Shown in pieces: positions 29,922-40,800 of a stretch of 53,915 nucleotides of DNA. Within the stretch, counting starts at the first letter, position 1. Every line of letters begins with the position of its first letter. The notes under the pieces were generated by a model. That model worked only from the letters and a program-made list of their open reading frames with translations. It had not been told where the DNA came from and did no database searches. The stretch comes from Phycisphaeraceae bacterium. Lineage in GTDB: Bacteria > Planctomycetota > Phycisphaerae > Phycisphaerales > Phycisphaeraceae. The stretch spans positions 1 through 53,915 of the forward strand of contig JADLFV010000099.1 of NCBI GenBank assembly GCA_020849625.1. The letters are read 5' to 3'. Both the position numbers and the translations under genes were made by a program.

Positions 29922-30551
29922 ATGTTCAATCTTCGACAAAGGAATGTTTCATCCATCGCGGCGGTTGCCGCGCTGGCGCTGGTTGTCTGGGCGCTGCCCG
30001 CTGAGGCGGGTGTGCTCAACGGCAACGTGAATGCCGTGACGTTCTCGTCCTACAGCGGTGCGCAGGGCTTTGTCAATGGACCGCTGCAAGGCACGTTGGA
30101 CTATGCGGTGTTCACTGCCGCCGAGTTCGCCACGGCATTCCCCGGCGCCACCTATGCCCCGACTGACGCGGTGATCTACGCCTACCAGTTGGTGAACCTG
30201 GGCACGGTCGCCATCAGCACCGAGATCGTCGGCGTATCCAATCCCGCCAGCGGCATCGACTATTTCCAGAACGCCCTGGGCGAGCAAAGCCCCGGCAGCG
30301 CCAGCTTCGTCGGCGCCAACGCCCGCTGGCTCTTCCCCGATCCCGATGAACTGGATCCCGGTGAAACCAGCTACATCCTGGTCTTCTCCAGCCCCAACAC
30401 ACCGATGCTGGGCGCCAGCTTGACGATCGACGGCGGCACCTCCGCCCTGCTCAGCGGCGTGCCCACACCCAGCGGCAATCCGCTGCCTGAGCCGGCTTCC
30501 GTCGCATTGCTGGCCTGCGGTGGCCTGCTGCTGTTGCAGCGACGACGCTGA
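29922..30551 (+). CDS. PEP-CTERM secreted protein, paralogue A
   Basis: This 209-residue exported protein begins with the signal peptide MFNLRQRNVSSIAAVAALALVVWALPAEA, placed after a strong GGAGG. ATG 29922 has better spacing to that site than ATG 29919 or an upstream frame at 29877. The mature part is rich in Gly, Ala, Ser and beta-forming residues (LQGTLDYAVFTAAEF, VIYAYQLVNLGTVAISTEIVG). It ends with a PEP-CTERM signal, LPEPASVALLACGGLLLLQRRR. It is a clear paralogue of the next gene (shared DYAVF / YAYQ / TSALL patterns). The role, perhaps surface or exopolymer-associated, is unknown. Confidence 0.8.
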   Translation: MFNLRQRNVSSIAAVAALALVVWALPAEAGVLNGNVNAVTFSSYSGAQGFVNGPLQGTLDYAVFTAAEFATAFPGATYAPTDAVIYAYQLVNLGTVAISTEIVGVSNPASGIDYFQNALGEQSPGSASFVGANARWLFPDPDELDPGETSYILVFSSPNTPMLGASLTIDGGTSALLSGVPTPSGNPLPEPASVALLACGGLLLLQRRR

Positions 30552-30615
30552 ATAATGATGCTTGAATGATCCCTTGGAGTTTCCATGACGATTGCATAAT
30601 CAGGGAGGATAGACA

Positions 30616-31350
30616 ATGGCTTCCAGGAAGTTGACATGGGCATTGACCGCGGGTCTATCGCTGGCGCTGATATCAGTAGCGGCGAACGCAGGCATCCTCG
30701 CCAGTTCGACCAACGCTATGGGCGCCTGGCAAGGCTCGCGGAACTTCGTCAACAGCGCCGGGCCGATGGTGCTGGACGTGAATCTCGACTTTGCCGTGTT
30801 CGCCCCCGGCACGCTCGGCCTGTTCCTGAGCGAATACAGCATCACGCCCACGGCTGAGACCAATGCCGTGCCCGGCTCCAGCTACGTGTATGCCTACCAG
30901 ATCATCACCAATCCGTCAGACACGGAAGACATCCTGCAACTGACGGTCGGCAGCAGCGCCTTCAGCGGCGTTCTGGCGGGCACGGTCGATGGGTTGGCGC
31001 CGGCGACGCTGGTGCTGCCGGGCACGGTGGACGCGGCGCTCAAGGCGTTTCAAGGCGATGACATTGGTCAGCCGGGGCTACAGCCGACCTCGGCACTGTG
31101 GGACTTTGTCAGTGGCAGCACAGCGTTGCTCAATGCCGGCGAATCCAGCGCCATTCTGTTCTTTTCCAGTACCGATGGGCCGGTCTGGGATAGCGCCATG
31201 GTGAATGCGGGGCTGCTCGTGGGACAGAGCAATTTCGGGAACCTGACGGGAACGGGTGTGCCCCGTCCTTCGCCCGAGCCTGCGAGTCTGTTCCTGATCG
31301 GCATGGGAGCTGCCCTGCTTGGCGGTCGGGTCCGCCGACACACTCCCTGA
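30616..31350 (+). CDS. PEP-CTERM secreted protein, paralogue B
   Basis: This 244-residue exported protein has signal MASRKLTWALTAGLSLALISVAANA and a GGGAGG nine bases upstream. The body matches the preceding protein in layout: an N-terminal block ending LDFAVFAPG, then SYVYAYQIITNPSDTEDILQ, and a late SSAILFFSS strand. The tail PSPEPASLFLIGMGAALLGGRVRRH is a PEP-CTERM exosortase signal. The tandem arrangement and shared patterns indicate duplication. No enzymatic motif is present. Confidence 0.8.
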   Translation: MASRKLTWALTAGLSLALISVAANAGILASSTNAMGAWQGSRNFVNSAGPMVLDVNLDFAVFAPGTLGLFLSEYSITPTAETNAVPGSSYVYAYQIITNPSDTEDILQLTVGSSAFSGVLAGTVDGLAPATLVLPGTVDAALKAFQGDDIGQPGLQPTSALWDFVSGSTALLNAGESSAILFFSSTDGPVWDSAMVNAGLLVGQSNFGNLTGTGVPRPSPEPASLFLIGMGAALLGGRVRRHTP

Positions 31351-31479
31351 CATGGCGGTGGCCTCTGGTGCCTGCCGGTGCAGCGGCCAGTTGCTCCCGG
31401 CTTGACTGGATCGGGTCCGCCGCACAGTTGCCGCCCTTCTTGAGGCAGCGACTGGTGCTCATGGATTGGCGAACCCGAA

Positions 31480-33123
31480 ATGGCCCTGTTCGGCGCTCTA
31501 TTCTCTGATCATTCGAATCCGGGGGCCAGGCACATTTCTATACGTGTTGCCATGTTGACCGTGGTGCTGGCGCTTCTATCGTTGCCAGCCGCGGTGCGGG
31601 GCGTAACGGAATCCGGCGTGCTGGTGCTTTACAACGCGGACAACGCTGACAGTGCCGTCATCGCCCAGTATTACCAGCAGGTGCATCCGGACGTGCATCT
31701 GCACGGCCTGAACCTCGGCGCGGTCGGCGAGCAGGTCACCGCCCAGTTCTACCTCGACAACATCGCCAGCGCCCTGGTCAATCCGAGCAGCGGCGTTTTG
31801 AACACGCAACCCTGGGGCGATCAGATCGACGTCATCGTGACGACCAAGGGCATGCCGCTGCGGATCGACGCCGGCCAGAACCCCGGCACTATCCCCTACT
31901 GGCGGCGATACTCGAGCCTCGAAAGCGAACTGACGCGCGTGGATGTGATCAGCACCATCGCGGACATGGGCAATCAGGATTATTTTGCCGCCAAGTTTCA
32001 AATACCCACGCTGCCCGGCAATCCTTATTACCTCGGGCCGGAAACCGATCTTCACACCGGGCAGAACGTGCCCTACGCCGGGCCGCAGGCTTTTGTACGC
32101 ACCGCCAATGAAGGCATGCGGCTGACCGCGCGGCTGGACGGTTATACCCGGCAGGACGTTCTCGACAGCATCGATCGTGCCCAGCGCGCCATCCGCGTGC
32201 CGTTCGGCCAGGTGGTGGTGGTCGCTGACGACCCCAATGCACCCAACGGCAACCTCCCCACGGCCGATCGCATGACCGGCGGCGTTGATCTCAATGGCAA
32301 CTACGTGCGCGGTCTCGATGACATCCTCAATTACAACGGGCAGAAAAAGCTGCATGACAACACGGCCGCGGCCCTGACCGACGCAGCCGACCCGGTCATG
32401 GGCTACGTCAGCCACGGCACTCACGACAGCGGCACGCTTCAGCAAAACTACATCGCCAATCAACTTCTGTTCGAGCGTGCCGACGGCGCGGTCTTTCACA
32501 GCTACGAAAGCTGGAACGCCTGCTCCTTCAATCCCAGCTACAACTGGAGCGGCCAGGGCCAGATCGGCCAATGGTTCGCCACCGGCGGCACGGCCGCCCT
32601 GGGCACCGTCGAAGAGCCCCTGCCCAGCGGCGCGGGCAGCGGCGCCGACAGCATCACCAACGAGGACATCTTTTTCGACATGCTGCTGAACGGCTACAGC
32701 TTCGCCGAAGCAGCCTGGGCTGCCACCCGTCAGCTCTCCTTCGTGAACACCGTCGTCGGCGATCCCCTGATGACCTGGAAACTCTGGACTCCCGGAGACG
32801 CCAACCTTGACGACGTCGTGAATCTCTACGATCTGCAGACCCTCGGCGATCACTGGCAGCAAACGGGCGCCTCCTGGCGCGAAGGTGATTTCAACAACGA
32901 CGGCATCGTGAATCAGGCTGACCTGCAAATCCTCGGCGATCGATGGAGCTATGGGGCAGGAGCCGCCGACCTGAATCTGACCTTCGACCAGGCGCTGTCG
33001 GCCCTGGGTCTGCCCGTACCCGAGCCGGCCACGCTTCTGCTGCTGTTCGGCGGCGGCGCTGTCCTGCTCTACCCTCGCCGCGCCCGACCCGCAGGGCGTC
33101 TGCGTCCCCGCAAGAACATCTGA
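31480..33123 (+). CDS. TIGR03790-like PEP-CTERM protein with dockerin-like repeats
   Basis: This 547-residue exported protein has a hydrophobic segment (MLTVVLALLSLPAAVRG) at 25-41; the basic residues before it (RHISIR) favour ATG 31480 over 31552. The next 430 residues begin GVLVLYNADNADSAVIAQYYQQ and contain QIDVIVTTKGMPLRI. Both resemble the uncharacterised TIGR03790 family, which occurs only in exosortase-bearing genomes. Two dockerin-like calcium repeats follow (GDANLDDVVNLYDLQTLGDHW, GDFNNDGIVNQADLQILGDRW). The C-terminus is a PEP-CTERM signal (PVPEPATLLLLFGGGAVLLYPRRARP) with an unusually long basic tail. Family assignment is by eye. Confidence 0.72.
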   Translation: MALFGALFSDHSNPGARHISIRVAMLTVVLALLSLPAAVRGVTESGVLVLYNADNADSAVIAQYYQQVHPDVHLHGLNLGAVGEQVTAQFYLDNIASALVNPSSGVLNTQPWGDQIDVIVTTKGMPLRIDAGQNPGTIPYWRRYSSLESELTRVDVISTIADMGNQDYFAAKFQIPTLPGNPYYLGPETDLHTGQNVPYAGPQAFVRTANEGMRLTARLDGYTRQDVLDSIDRAQRAIRVPFGQVVVVADDPNAPNGNLPTADRMTGGVDLNGNYVRGLDDILNYNGQKKLHDNTAAALTDAADPVMGYVSHGTHDSGTLQQNYIANQLLFERADGAVFHSYESWNACSFNPSYNWSGQGQIGQWFATGGTAALGTVEEPLPSGAGSGADSITNEDIFFDMLLNGYSFAEAAWAATRQLSFVNTVVGDPLMTWKLWTPGDANLDDVVNLYDLQTLGDHWQQTGASWREGDFNNDGIVNQADLQILGDRWSYGAGAADLNLTFDQALSALGLPVPEPATLLLLFGGGAVLLYPRRARPAGRLRPRKNI

Positions 33124-33134
33124 AGAACGTGAAA

Positions 33135-33222
33135 CCGCAGATGAACGCCGGTAAACGTCGATGAATGGCGGGATGACTCAGGCCATCCAAACTCATCCGC
33201 ATGCACCGGCGTCCATCCGCGG
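33135..33222. repeat. Inverted repeat of CCGCAGATGAACG-type words covering the glycosyltransferase start
   Basis: Bases 33135-33152 and 33205-33222 are complementary at 16 of 18 positions, and weaker similarity continues inward. The loop contains the start codons at 33161 and 33173 of the next gene, and the right arm codes for its residues ~15-21. In messenger RNA the hairpin would enclose the start region. Confidence 0.65.
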
Positions 33223-34483
33223 CGGCCTGCGCATTCTGTTGATGCCCGTGGGCTCGGCGGGTGATGTGCATCCGTTCGTCGGGCTGGGCGTGGCCTTGCG
33301 CCAGCGCGGACATGACGTGGTGCTGGCGACCAACGGCCACTTCCGGGATCTGGCCCAACGCGCGAGACTGGCCTTCATCGAACACGGCACCGAGCAGGAG
33401 TTCCGGCAGGTGATAGAGGATCCGGCGCTGTGGAAGCCGGACATCCGCTCCACGCGCCTGGTCTTCGGCATGGCGACGCAGTTGCTGCGGCAGCAATATG
33501 AGCTTTGCACGAGCCAGCCGTGGTCGGTGATCGTGGCTGGGCCGTTGGCATTCGGGGCGCGGGTGGCGCAGGACAAGATGGGGCTGAAGGTGGCGTCGGT
33601 GCAGTTGGCGCCGGTGTTTTTAAGTGCGCTCAAGCCGCCGCGGATGCCGGGGCTGGCGATGCCTGCCTGGTATCCGTTGTGGCTGCGGCAGGTGCTGTTT
33701 GGCATCGCCGAAGCGCTGGTGGACCGGGTGGCAGCCGGGCCGATCAATGCGTTCCGTCGCGAGTTGGGCTTGCCGCCGGCCAGGCGCCTGGCGGGTAGCT
33801 GGTGGTATTCGCCGCGCTGCGTGCTGACGATGTTTCCCGAGTGGTTTGCCGAGCCTGCAAGTGATTGGCCGGCCAATGTGGTGCAGGTGGGGTTTCCACT
33901 GTTTGATGAGCAAGGCTTGACCGCGATGGATCAGCGGGTGCGGGATTTTCTAGCCGCGGGCGAGCGCCCGATTGCGTTCACGGCCGGCTCCGCCAACACG
34001 CAGGCGCGCCAGTTTTTCGCCGCGTCGCTGGCAGCCTGTGAAAAACTCAAACGCCGGGCGCTGCTGGTGACGCGGCACGGCGATCAGTTGCCAACACTGC
34101 CGCAGTGGGCGATGCACGTGACGTATGCCCCATTCAGCGAATTACTTCCGGGGGTGGATGCGTTCGTGCATCACGGCGGAATCGGCACGGTGGCGCAGGC
34201 CCTGGCGGCTGGCGTGCCGCAACTGGTGACGCCGCTGGCCCACGACCAGTTCGAGAACGCCCGGCGGGTGCGGCTGCTCGGCTGCGGTGATGAGCTGCGC
34301 GCAAGGCGCTACCACGCCGGGCGGGCGGCGGCGAAACTGGACCAACTGCTCACAGACAAGCGTTATCGGCTGAACTGCCGGCAAATCGCCGGCCGCATCG
34401 AGCGCGGCGCGGGGATCGACCGGGCCTGCGATGTGATCGAGCGATTGGCCTACAATGGCCCGCATGAGCAAGCTGCCTTTTGA
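33161..34483 (+). CDS. GT1-family (UGT-like) glycosyltransferase
   Basis: This ~440-residue GT-B glycosyltransferase resembles sterol, macrolide and rhamnosyl transferases. The N-terminal acceptor domain starts ILLMPVGSAGDVHPFVGLGVALRQRGHDV. The donor domain has FTAGSANTQARQFF and the nucleotide-sugar block DAFVHHGGIGTVAQALAAGVPQLVTPLAHDQFENARR, including the conserved HHGG. ATG 33161 and 33173 are both possible starts; the first ~20 residues derive from a repeat element and are probably dispensable. The gene overlaps the Nudix gene by 20 bases. Lipid or secondary-metabolite glycosylation is likely, but the acceptor is unknown. Confidence 0.82.
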   Translation: MNGGMTQAIQTHPHAPASIRGGLRILLMPVGSAGDVHPFVGLGVALRQRGHDVVLATNGHFRDLAQRARLAFIEHGTEQEFRQVIEDPALWKPDIRSTRLVFGMATQLLRQQYELCTSQPWSVIVAGPLAFGARVAQDKMGLKVASVQLAPVFLSALKPPRMPGLAMPAWYPLWLRQVLFGIAEALVDRVAAGPINAFRRELGLPPARRLAGSWWYSPRCVLTMFPEWFAEPASDWPANVVQVGFPLFDEQGLTAMDQRVRDFLAAGERPIAFTAGSANTQARQFFAASLAACEKLKRRALLVTRHGDQLPTLPQWAMHVTYAPFSELLPGVDAFVHHGGIGTVAQALAAGVPQLVTPLAHDQFENARRVRLLGCGDELRARRYHAGRAAAKLDQLLTDKRYRLNCRQIAGRIERGAGIDRACDVIERLAYNGPHEQAAF

Positions 34484-35006
34484 TGACAGCGTCAAGGTGC
34501 TCGAAGGCGCCCGCTTCGACGTCTATCGCATTGAGTTGCCCAGACGTGACGGCAGCACCAAACCGCGCGAGGTGGTGGTGCCGCCCAATGCGGCGGTGAT
34601 TCTGCCGGTGATGGACAACGGCGACGTGGTGTTAATCCGCAACCATCGCTTCGCGGTGGGCAAGACGCTGTATGAAATTCCCGCCGGGACACTGGAGCTG
34701 GGCGAAGACCCCGACATCGCGGCCGGTAGAGAGTTGGAGGAAGAAACGGGTTACGCCGCGAAGCAGATTCGCCGGTTGTGCCAGTTCTACCCCTCGCCGG
34801 GCTTCTGCACAGAATACATGTACGTCTATCTGGCGGAAAAACTCACCTTTCAGGGTCAGAAGCTCGATGAGACCGAGAGGATCGAAGTGGCGGTGACGCC
34901 GTGGTCTGAGGCGATGAGCATGATCCGCGACGGTCGCATCATCGACGGCAAAACGATCGCCACGTTGCTGTATTACCAGACGTTTGTGAAGGACGCACAA
35001 GCATGA
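34464..35006 (+). CDS. Nudix hydrolase (ADP-ribose pyrophosphatase type)
   Basis: This 180-residue protein hydrolyses nucleoside diphosphates linked to another group. The Nudix box GX5EX7REUXEEXGU is exact at residues 75-97 (G75, E81, R89, E90, EEETG). The block SPGFCTEYMYVYLAEKL after it resembles ADP-ribose/sugar-nucleotide pyrophosphatases. ATG 34464 lies inside the glycosyltransferase end, and a TACAAT box at 34451-34456 stands only seven bases before it, so leaderless initiation is possible. The rhomboid gene begins within its stop codon (ATGA at 35003-35006). Confidence 0.86.
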   Translation: MSKLPFDDSVKVLEGARFDVYRIELPRRDGSTKPREVVVPPNAAVILPVMDNGDVVLIRNHRFAVGKTLYEIPAGTLELGEDPDIAAGRELEEETGYAAKQIRRLCQFYPSPGFCTEYMYVYLAEKLTFQGQKLDETERIEVAVTPWSEAMSMIRDGRIIDGKTIATLLYYQTFVKDAQA

Positions 35007-35896
35007 GCTGGCGCGACCGCGATTACATGCGAGAGGATGCTGGCGGCGACGGCAGCGGCGGCGGATTCGGCATGCGCCGCCCCGGTTCGCACTCGATGGT
35101 CACCTGGCTGATCATCATCAACGCGGTGCTGTTCATGTGGGACGCCATTTTCGGCGGCAGCCTTCGCGCCAGCGCCCTGGAGATCAAGCCCCACGCCTAC
35201 TTCAGCGTGGACACCGCGGTTCATCACTATCAAGTGTGGCGTTTCTTCACGTACCAGTTCGTCCATGTTGATTTCCTGCACATCCTCATCAACATGGTGA
35301 TGCTCTACTTCTTCGGCCCCATCATGGAGCGCTGGTGGGGCAGCAAGCGATTTCTCGTGTTCTACCTGTTGTGCGGGGTGAGCGGAGCAATCGTCGCCAC
35401 ACTGCTGGGCGCGATCCCCGGGATGCGGGTGCTGCCGTCGTTCGTGCCGGTGCTGGGCGCATCGGGCTCGATCTTCGGCATTCTCATCGCAGCGGCGGTT
35501 CTGTTTCCGCAGCAGCAGGTGCGTCTGCTGTTTCCGCCGATCACCATGACCATGCGCACGATGGCTCTGGCGTTCCTGGTCATCGCGGTGGTGAGCGTGC
35601 TGGCGGGGTCATCGAATGCCGGAGGCGAAGCGGCCCACCTGGGCGGCGCGGCCCTGGGTTACCTGCTGGTGCGCCGGCCGCGCCTGCTGGACTGGGCGGA
35701 TCGCTTCTCGCCCAGCGCCATCCAGAGCGGCATCAACAAAAACCGCTGGCAAAAGAAACAACAGGACGAACGCGCTTTGGAAGTCGAGGTTGATCGCATC
35801 CTGGCCAAGGTGCGCGACCAGGGGCTGGGGAGTCTGACCCGCAAGGAGAAGAAGACGCTCAAGGAAGCGACGGAGAGGCAGAAGATGGCGGGATGA
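35003..35896 (+). CDS. Rhomboid-family intramembrane serine protease
   Basis: This 297-residue protein has six or seven membrane helices. The catalytic dyad is visible: Ser154 in the GASG motif (LGASGSIFGI) and His212 in GGEAAHLGGAALGYL. The conserved loop 1 arrangement EIKPHAYFS...VWRFFTYQFVHVDFLHILINMVMLYFFG is typical. The cytoplasmic C-terminus is basic and ends LGSLTRKEKKTLKEATERQ, a short planctomycete-type tail. Start and stop overlap couples it to the Nudix gene. Substrates would be single-span membrane proteins. Confidence 0.9.
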   Translation: MSWRDRDYMREDAGGDGSGGGFGMRRPGSHSMVTWLIIINAVLFMWDAIFGGSLRASALEIKPHAYFSVDTAVHHYQVWRFFTYQFVHVDFLHILINMVMLYFFGPIMERWWGSKRFLVFYLLCGVSGAIVATLLGAIPGMRVLPSFVPVLGASGSIFGILIAAAVLFPQQQVRLLFPPITMTMRTMALAFLVIAVVSVLAGSSNAGGEAAHLGGAALGYLLVRRPRLLDWADRFSPSAIQSGINKNRWQKKQQDERALEVEVDRILAKVRDQGLGSLTRKEKKTLKEATERQKMAG

Positions 35897-35901
35897 GGGG
35901 A

Positions 35902-35975
35902 AAGGATGATGGATGATCGATGATGGATGATGGGCAGAACATCCTGCTTCCCATACATCATCCATCATCCTTCAT
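35902..35975. repeat. Inverted repeat of ATGGATG words between rhomboid and tgt genes
   Basis: A 16-base block at 35902-35917 (AAGGATGATGGATGAT) is exactly complementary to 35957-35972. Extra copies of GATGGATGATG extend the left arm to 35930. The loop is about 30-40 bases. Unlike its sisters, this word contains stop codons in forward frames, and this copy lies between genes. Confidence 0.85.
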
Positions 35976-35994
35976 CCATTGCTAAACTCTCTCC

Positions 35995-37291
<1,297 letters not shown>

Positions 37292-37302
<11 letters not shown>

Positions 37303-37720
37303 CCTACCCCTGCTGCTGGCCCAGGAATCCGCCCCCCCGCCAACCATGGAGACCCCCGCCCCCGGCAGTGACACCACCACGACTGCCCCCGGAAGTAACG
37401 GCACAGGACAGAACCAGGCGCCTCCGGCCAGCCCCTTCGGCGGCAGCACGCTGCTGATCATGCTGGCGGTGATGTTCCTGTTCATCTTCATGATGGGCAG
37501 CGGCGGCCGCAAGGAGAAGAAACGCCGGGCTGCCATGCTGGCGGCCATGGGCAAAGGCGACCGCGTACAGACCATTGGCGGCGTGCTGGGCGTGATCACC
37601 GAAATCAAGGACAACGAGGTCGTCCTCAAGGTCGATGAAAACTCCAACACCCGCATCCGCTACGTCAAAAGCGCGATCCAGAACGTGATCGAGCCGCACA
37701 GTGCGGACGGGGGAAAATGA
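37292..37720 (+). CDS. yajC: Preprotein translocase subunit YajC
   Basis: This 142-residue single-span protein of the SecDF-YajC complex begins at ATG 37292, after GAGG, inside the end of tgt. A Pro/Thr/Gly-rich N-terminal part precedes the membrane helix (STLLIMLAVMFLFIFMMG). The cytoplasmic family block is RKEKKRRAAMLAAMGKGDRVQTIGGVLGVITEIKDNEVVLKVDE. Relatives are shorter (about 110 residues), the difference being the low-complexity N-terminal region outside the membrane. It is followed after one inverted repeat by secDF. Confidence 0.92.
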
Positions 37721-37723
37721 AGA

Positions 37724-37810
37724 ATCGGGTATCGGGTATCGGGATTCGGGTATCGGGTGAAAGGCAATCTTGTCTCGACCCGAAACCCGATACCCGAAAC
37801 CCGATACCCG
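37724..37810. repeat. Inverted repeat of GGGTATC words between yajC and secDF
   Basis: Left arm 37724-37758 and right arm 37778-37810 use the same word as the copy inside tgt, with GGGATTC and GGGTTTC variants. Bases 37745-37758 and 37785-37798 are exactly complementary. It ends 20 bases before the secDF start codon. Confidence 0.9.
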
Positions 37811-37830
37811 TTGCCTAGGAACTCGCGCCC

Positions 37831-40800
37831 ATGAAATACCCCCTCTGGAAACCGATCCTCATCATCCTGGTCTTTGCGCTGTTTGCGCTGATCCTCAAGA
37901 CCTACCCGCTGCGCAAGGGTCTGGACCTGGCCGGCGGCACCACGCTGGTCTATGACGTCAAACTGCCCGCCGACGCCGAAAACCCGGCCGGCATGATCGA
38001 CGACATGATCAACGTCCTGCGCAACCGCATCGATCCCGGCGGCATCCGCAATCTTCAGTGGCGCCGCATTGCCGGCAACCGCATCGAGATCCAGATGGCC
38101 CTGGCCGGTGATGACATCAAGCAGTTGCGGCAGGCTTACGTCGATGCCCGCGACAAGCTGCTGACCGGCAACCTCGAGCCGCGCGACGTCGATGCCGCAC
38201 TCCGCCTGGAAGGCGAGCCACGCAACCAGCGCCTGGCCCAACTGGCGGGCACGACTTCCGGGGGAGAGCTGCTCCAGCAGCTCAAGGACCTGGCTTTGGC
38301 CTCCGACGCCCTGACCGCCGCCCGCGATCCCTACCAGCAGTTGCAGCAGAAGCTCAACGAAACAGCCGCGGACGATGGACAACGGGCCGCCCTCCAGGAG
38401 CAGGTCATCGAGGCCGCCCGCGCGGTCAACGAGGCCCAGAAGCTCTTTGATCAGCTTCGTGCCGGCGTGCTGACCGCCAACATCACGCCCAACGAACTGC
38501 AACGGGTCATCGATCAACCCAACACCTCTGACATCGTCACCCAGCCCAGCAAGCGGCAGGTCGCGGCCGACGAGTTGAAGCAGAAGCATACCGACCGCGG
38601 CACGGAGATCGATGCCGTGCTGAGCGCTTATGCCGCTTACGAGCAGAAGAAAGGCCCGCTGGACGATCCCAACGATCTGATCGCCATGCTGCGCGGCTCG
38701 GGCGTGCTGGAGTTTCGCATCGCCGCCACACCGGACCGCCCCGCCAATGCTGCCGAGTTCCGTGAGCAACTGCGCGATGAAGGCCCGCGCGGCGGAGCCG
38801 GCCAACCGTGGCGCTGGTACATCGTGGACGATCCCGCCCAGTTCGCTGACAAACCCTCGGAAAAAAGAGCCTTGGCGGAGAATCCCGAAGCATTCTTCCT
38901 CGAGCGCGAACTGATCGGCCAGGCTTATGCCGATGACTACTACGTCCTGCTGGCGGACGCCGGCAACCTGGCCATGACCAAACGCCAGGACTGGAGGCTG
39001 CGCAGCGCCACCCGCACCGTCGATCAGATGGGCAAGCCGGCCGTGGCCTTCGAGACTGACGCCCGCGGGGCGGGACTGATGGGCGCGGTGACCGGCGACA
39101 ACGTCGGCCGGCCCATGGCCATCCTGCTCGACGGCCGGGTCATCTCGGCGCCCAACCTGCGCGACAAGATCCGCGGCCAGGGCATCATCACCGGCGACTT
39201 CAGCGTGCAGGAACTGGACTACCTGCTGCGCACCCTCAAGGCCGGCTCCACCGAAGCGGAACTGGGCGAATATCCCATCAGCATCAAGACCACCGGCCCG
39301 CAACTGGGCCAGGACAATCTCAAGCGCGGCCTGGAAGCGGCTTACGTGTCACTGATCGCGGTGGCGGTGTTCATGCTGTTCTACTACTTCCTGGCCGGGG
39401 CGGTGGCGGACTTCGCCTTGTTTGCCAACATGGTGCTGATCCTGGGCGTGATGGCCATGTTCGAGGCCACGTTCACATTGCCGGGCATCGCGGGCATCGT
39501 GCTGACCATCGGCATGGCGGTCGATGCCAACGTGCTGATCTTCGAGCGCATGCGCGAGGAATCGGAGCACGGGGCCGACCTGCCCACCTCCGTGCGCCAG
39601 GGTTACGGCAAGGCGTTATCGACCATCATCGATGCCAACCTCACCACGCTGATCACCTGCGTCGTGCTCTACTACACGGCCACCGCGGACATCGTCGGCT
39701 TCGCCCAGACGCTGATGGTCGGCATCCTGGCCACGCTGTTCACCGCACTGTTCTGCACGCGGGTGATGATCGACCTGATGGTCATCTACTGCCGCCTGCG
39801 CAAGCTGCCCATGCTGCCCGGCACGGTGCCCGCCATCGGCAAGCTGCTGCGGCCCAACATCAACTGGCTCCGCCTGCGCTACGCATTTATTCCCATCAGC
39901 GCTGTCTTTGTCATCTGCGGCGCGGTGGTGGTCTATGAGCGCGGGGCGAACATGCTCGACGTCGAGTTCCGCTCCGGCACGCAGGTCAGCTTCCGGCTGG
40001 ATGAAGGCAAGACGCTGCCCATCGACGAAGTGCGCCAGACCCTGGCTGACTTCGGCAAGATGGGCGACCAGATCCGCAGGGGCGTCGATCCCGCGACGCT
40101 CCCAGCCGCGGAGAAGTCGGTGTATGAAGCCATGCACCCGGTGGTCGAGCGGGCTGACGAGCGATTCGAGAACGATCAGCAGGAAGCCAAACGCCTGGCG
40201 GAGGAAGGCAAGAAGCCCGGCGAGCTGGCGGAAAAACCCGTGGAGTTTTCGCTGCTGGCCGAGGCCGTGGTAGTCACCGAAGGCGAAAGCGACGCCATGC
40301 ACGCCGCGGCCTTCAATGTCTCCACGCTCATCACCGACTCGCAGGCGGTCAGCGACACCGTCAAGGCTGCCTTCGCCGACTACGTCACCGCCTCCAAGCC
40401 TTACGAGTTTGCCGATTCGCAGGTGCAGCGCGTGGAAGCAGCCCCGGCGTACATCGTGCGCGGCGCGGACCTGGGTGACAACATCCACCGCCCGGATGTG
40501 CATGCCGACGTCTCGGAATACCTGGGCGGCGTGGCCATCGTCATCGACCAACTCGAGCCGGCCGCCGACGTGGCGGACATCACCGAACGCATCCGCCGCA
40601 TGAGACTTCAGCCCGCTTACGAGAAACTCGGCTATCGCCAGTTCACCGTCATCGGCTTGGACCTGGCCGGCGAAAGCGACAAGGGCACGCCGCTGTACCG
40701 CTCCGTGGCGGTGGTCACCCGCGATGCCCAGACCAATTACACCGTCGAGCCCGACGCCTTTGCTGAAACCGACGGCCTGGCGGACACCGAATGGCAACTG

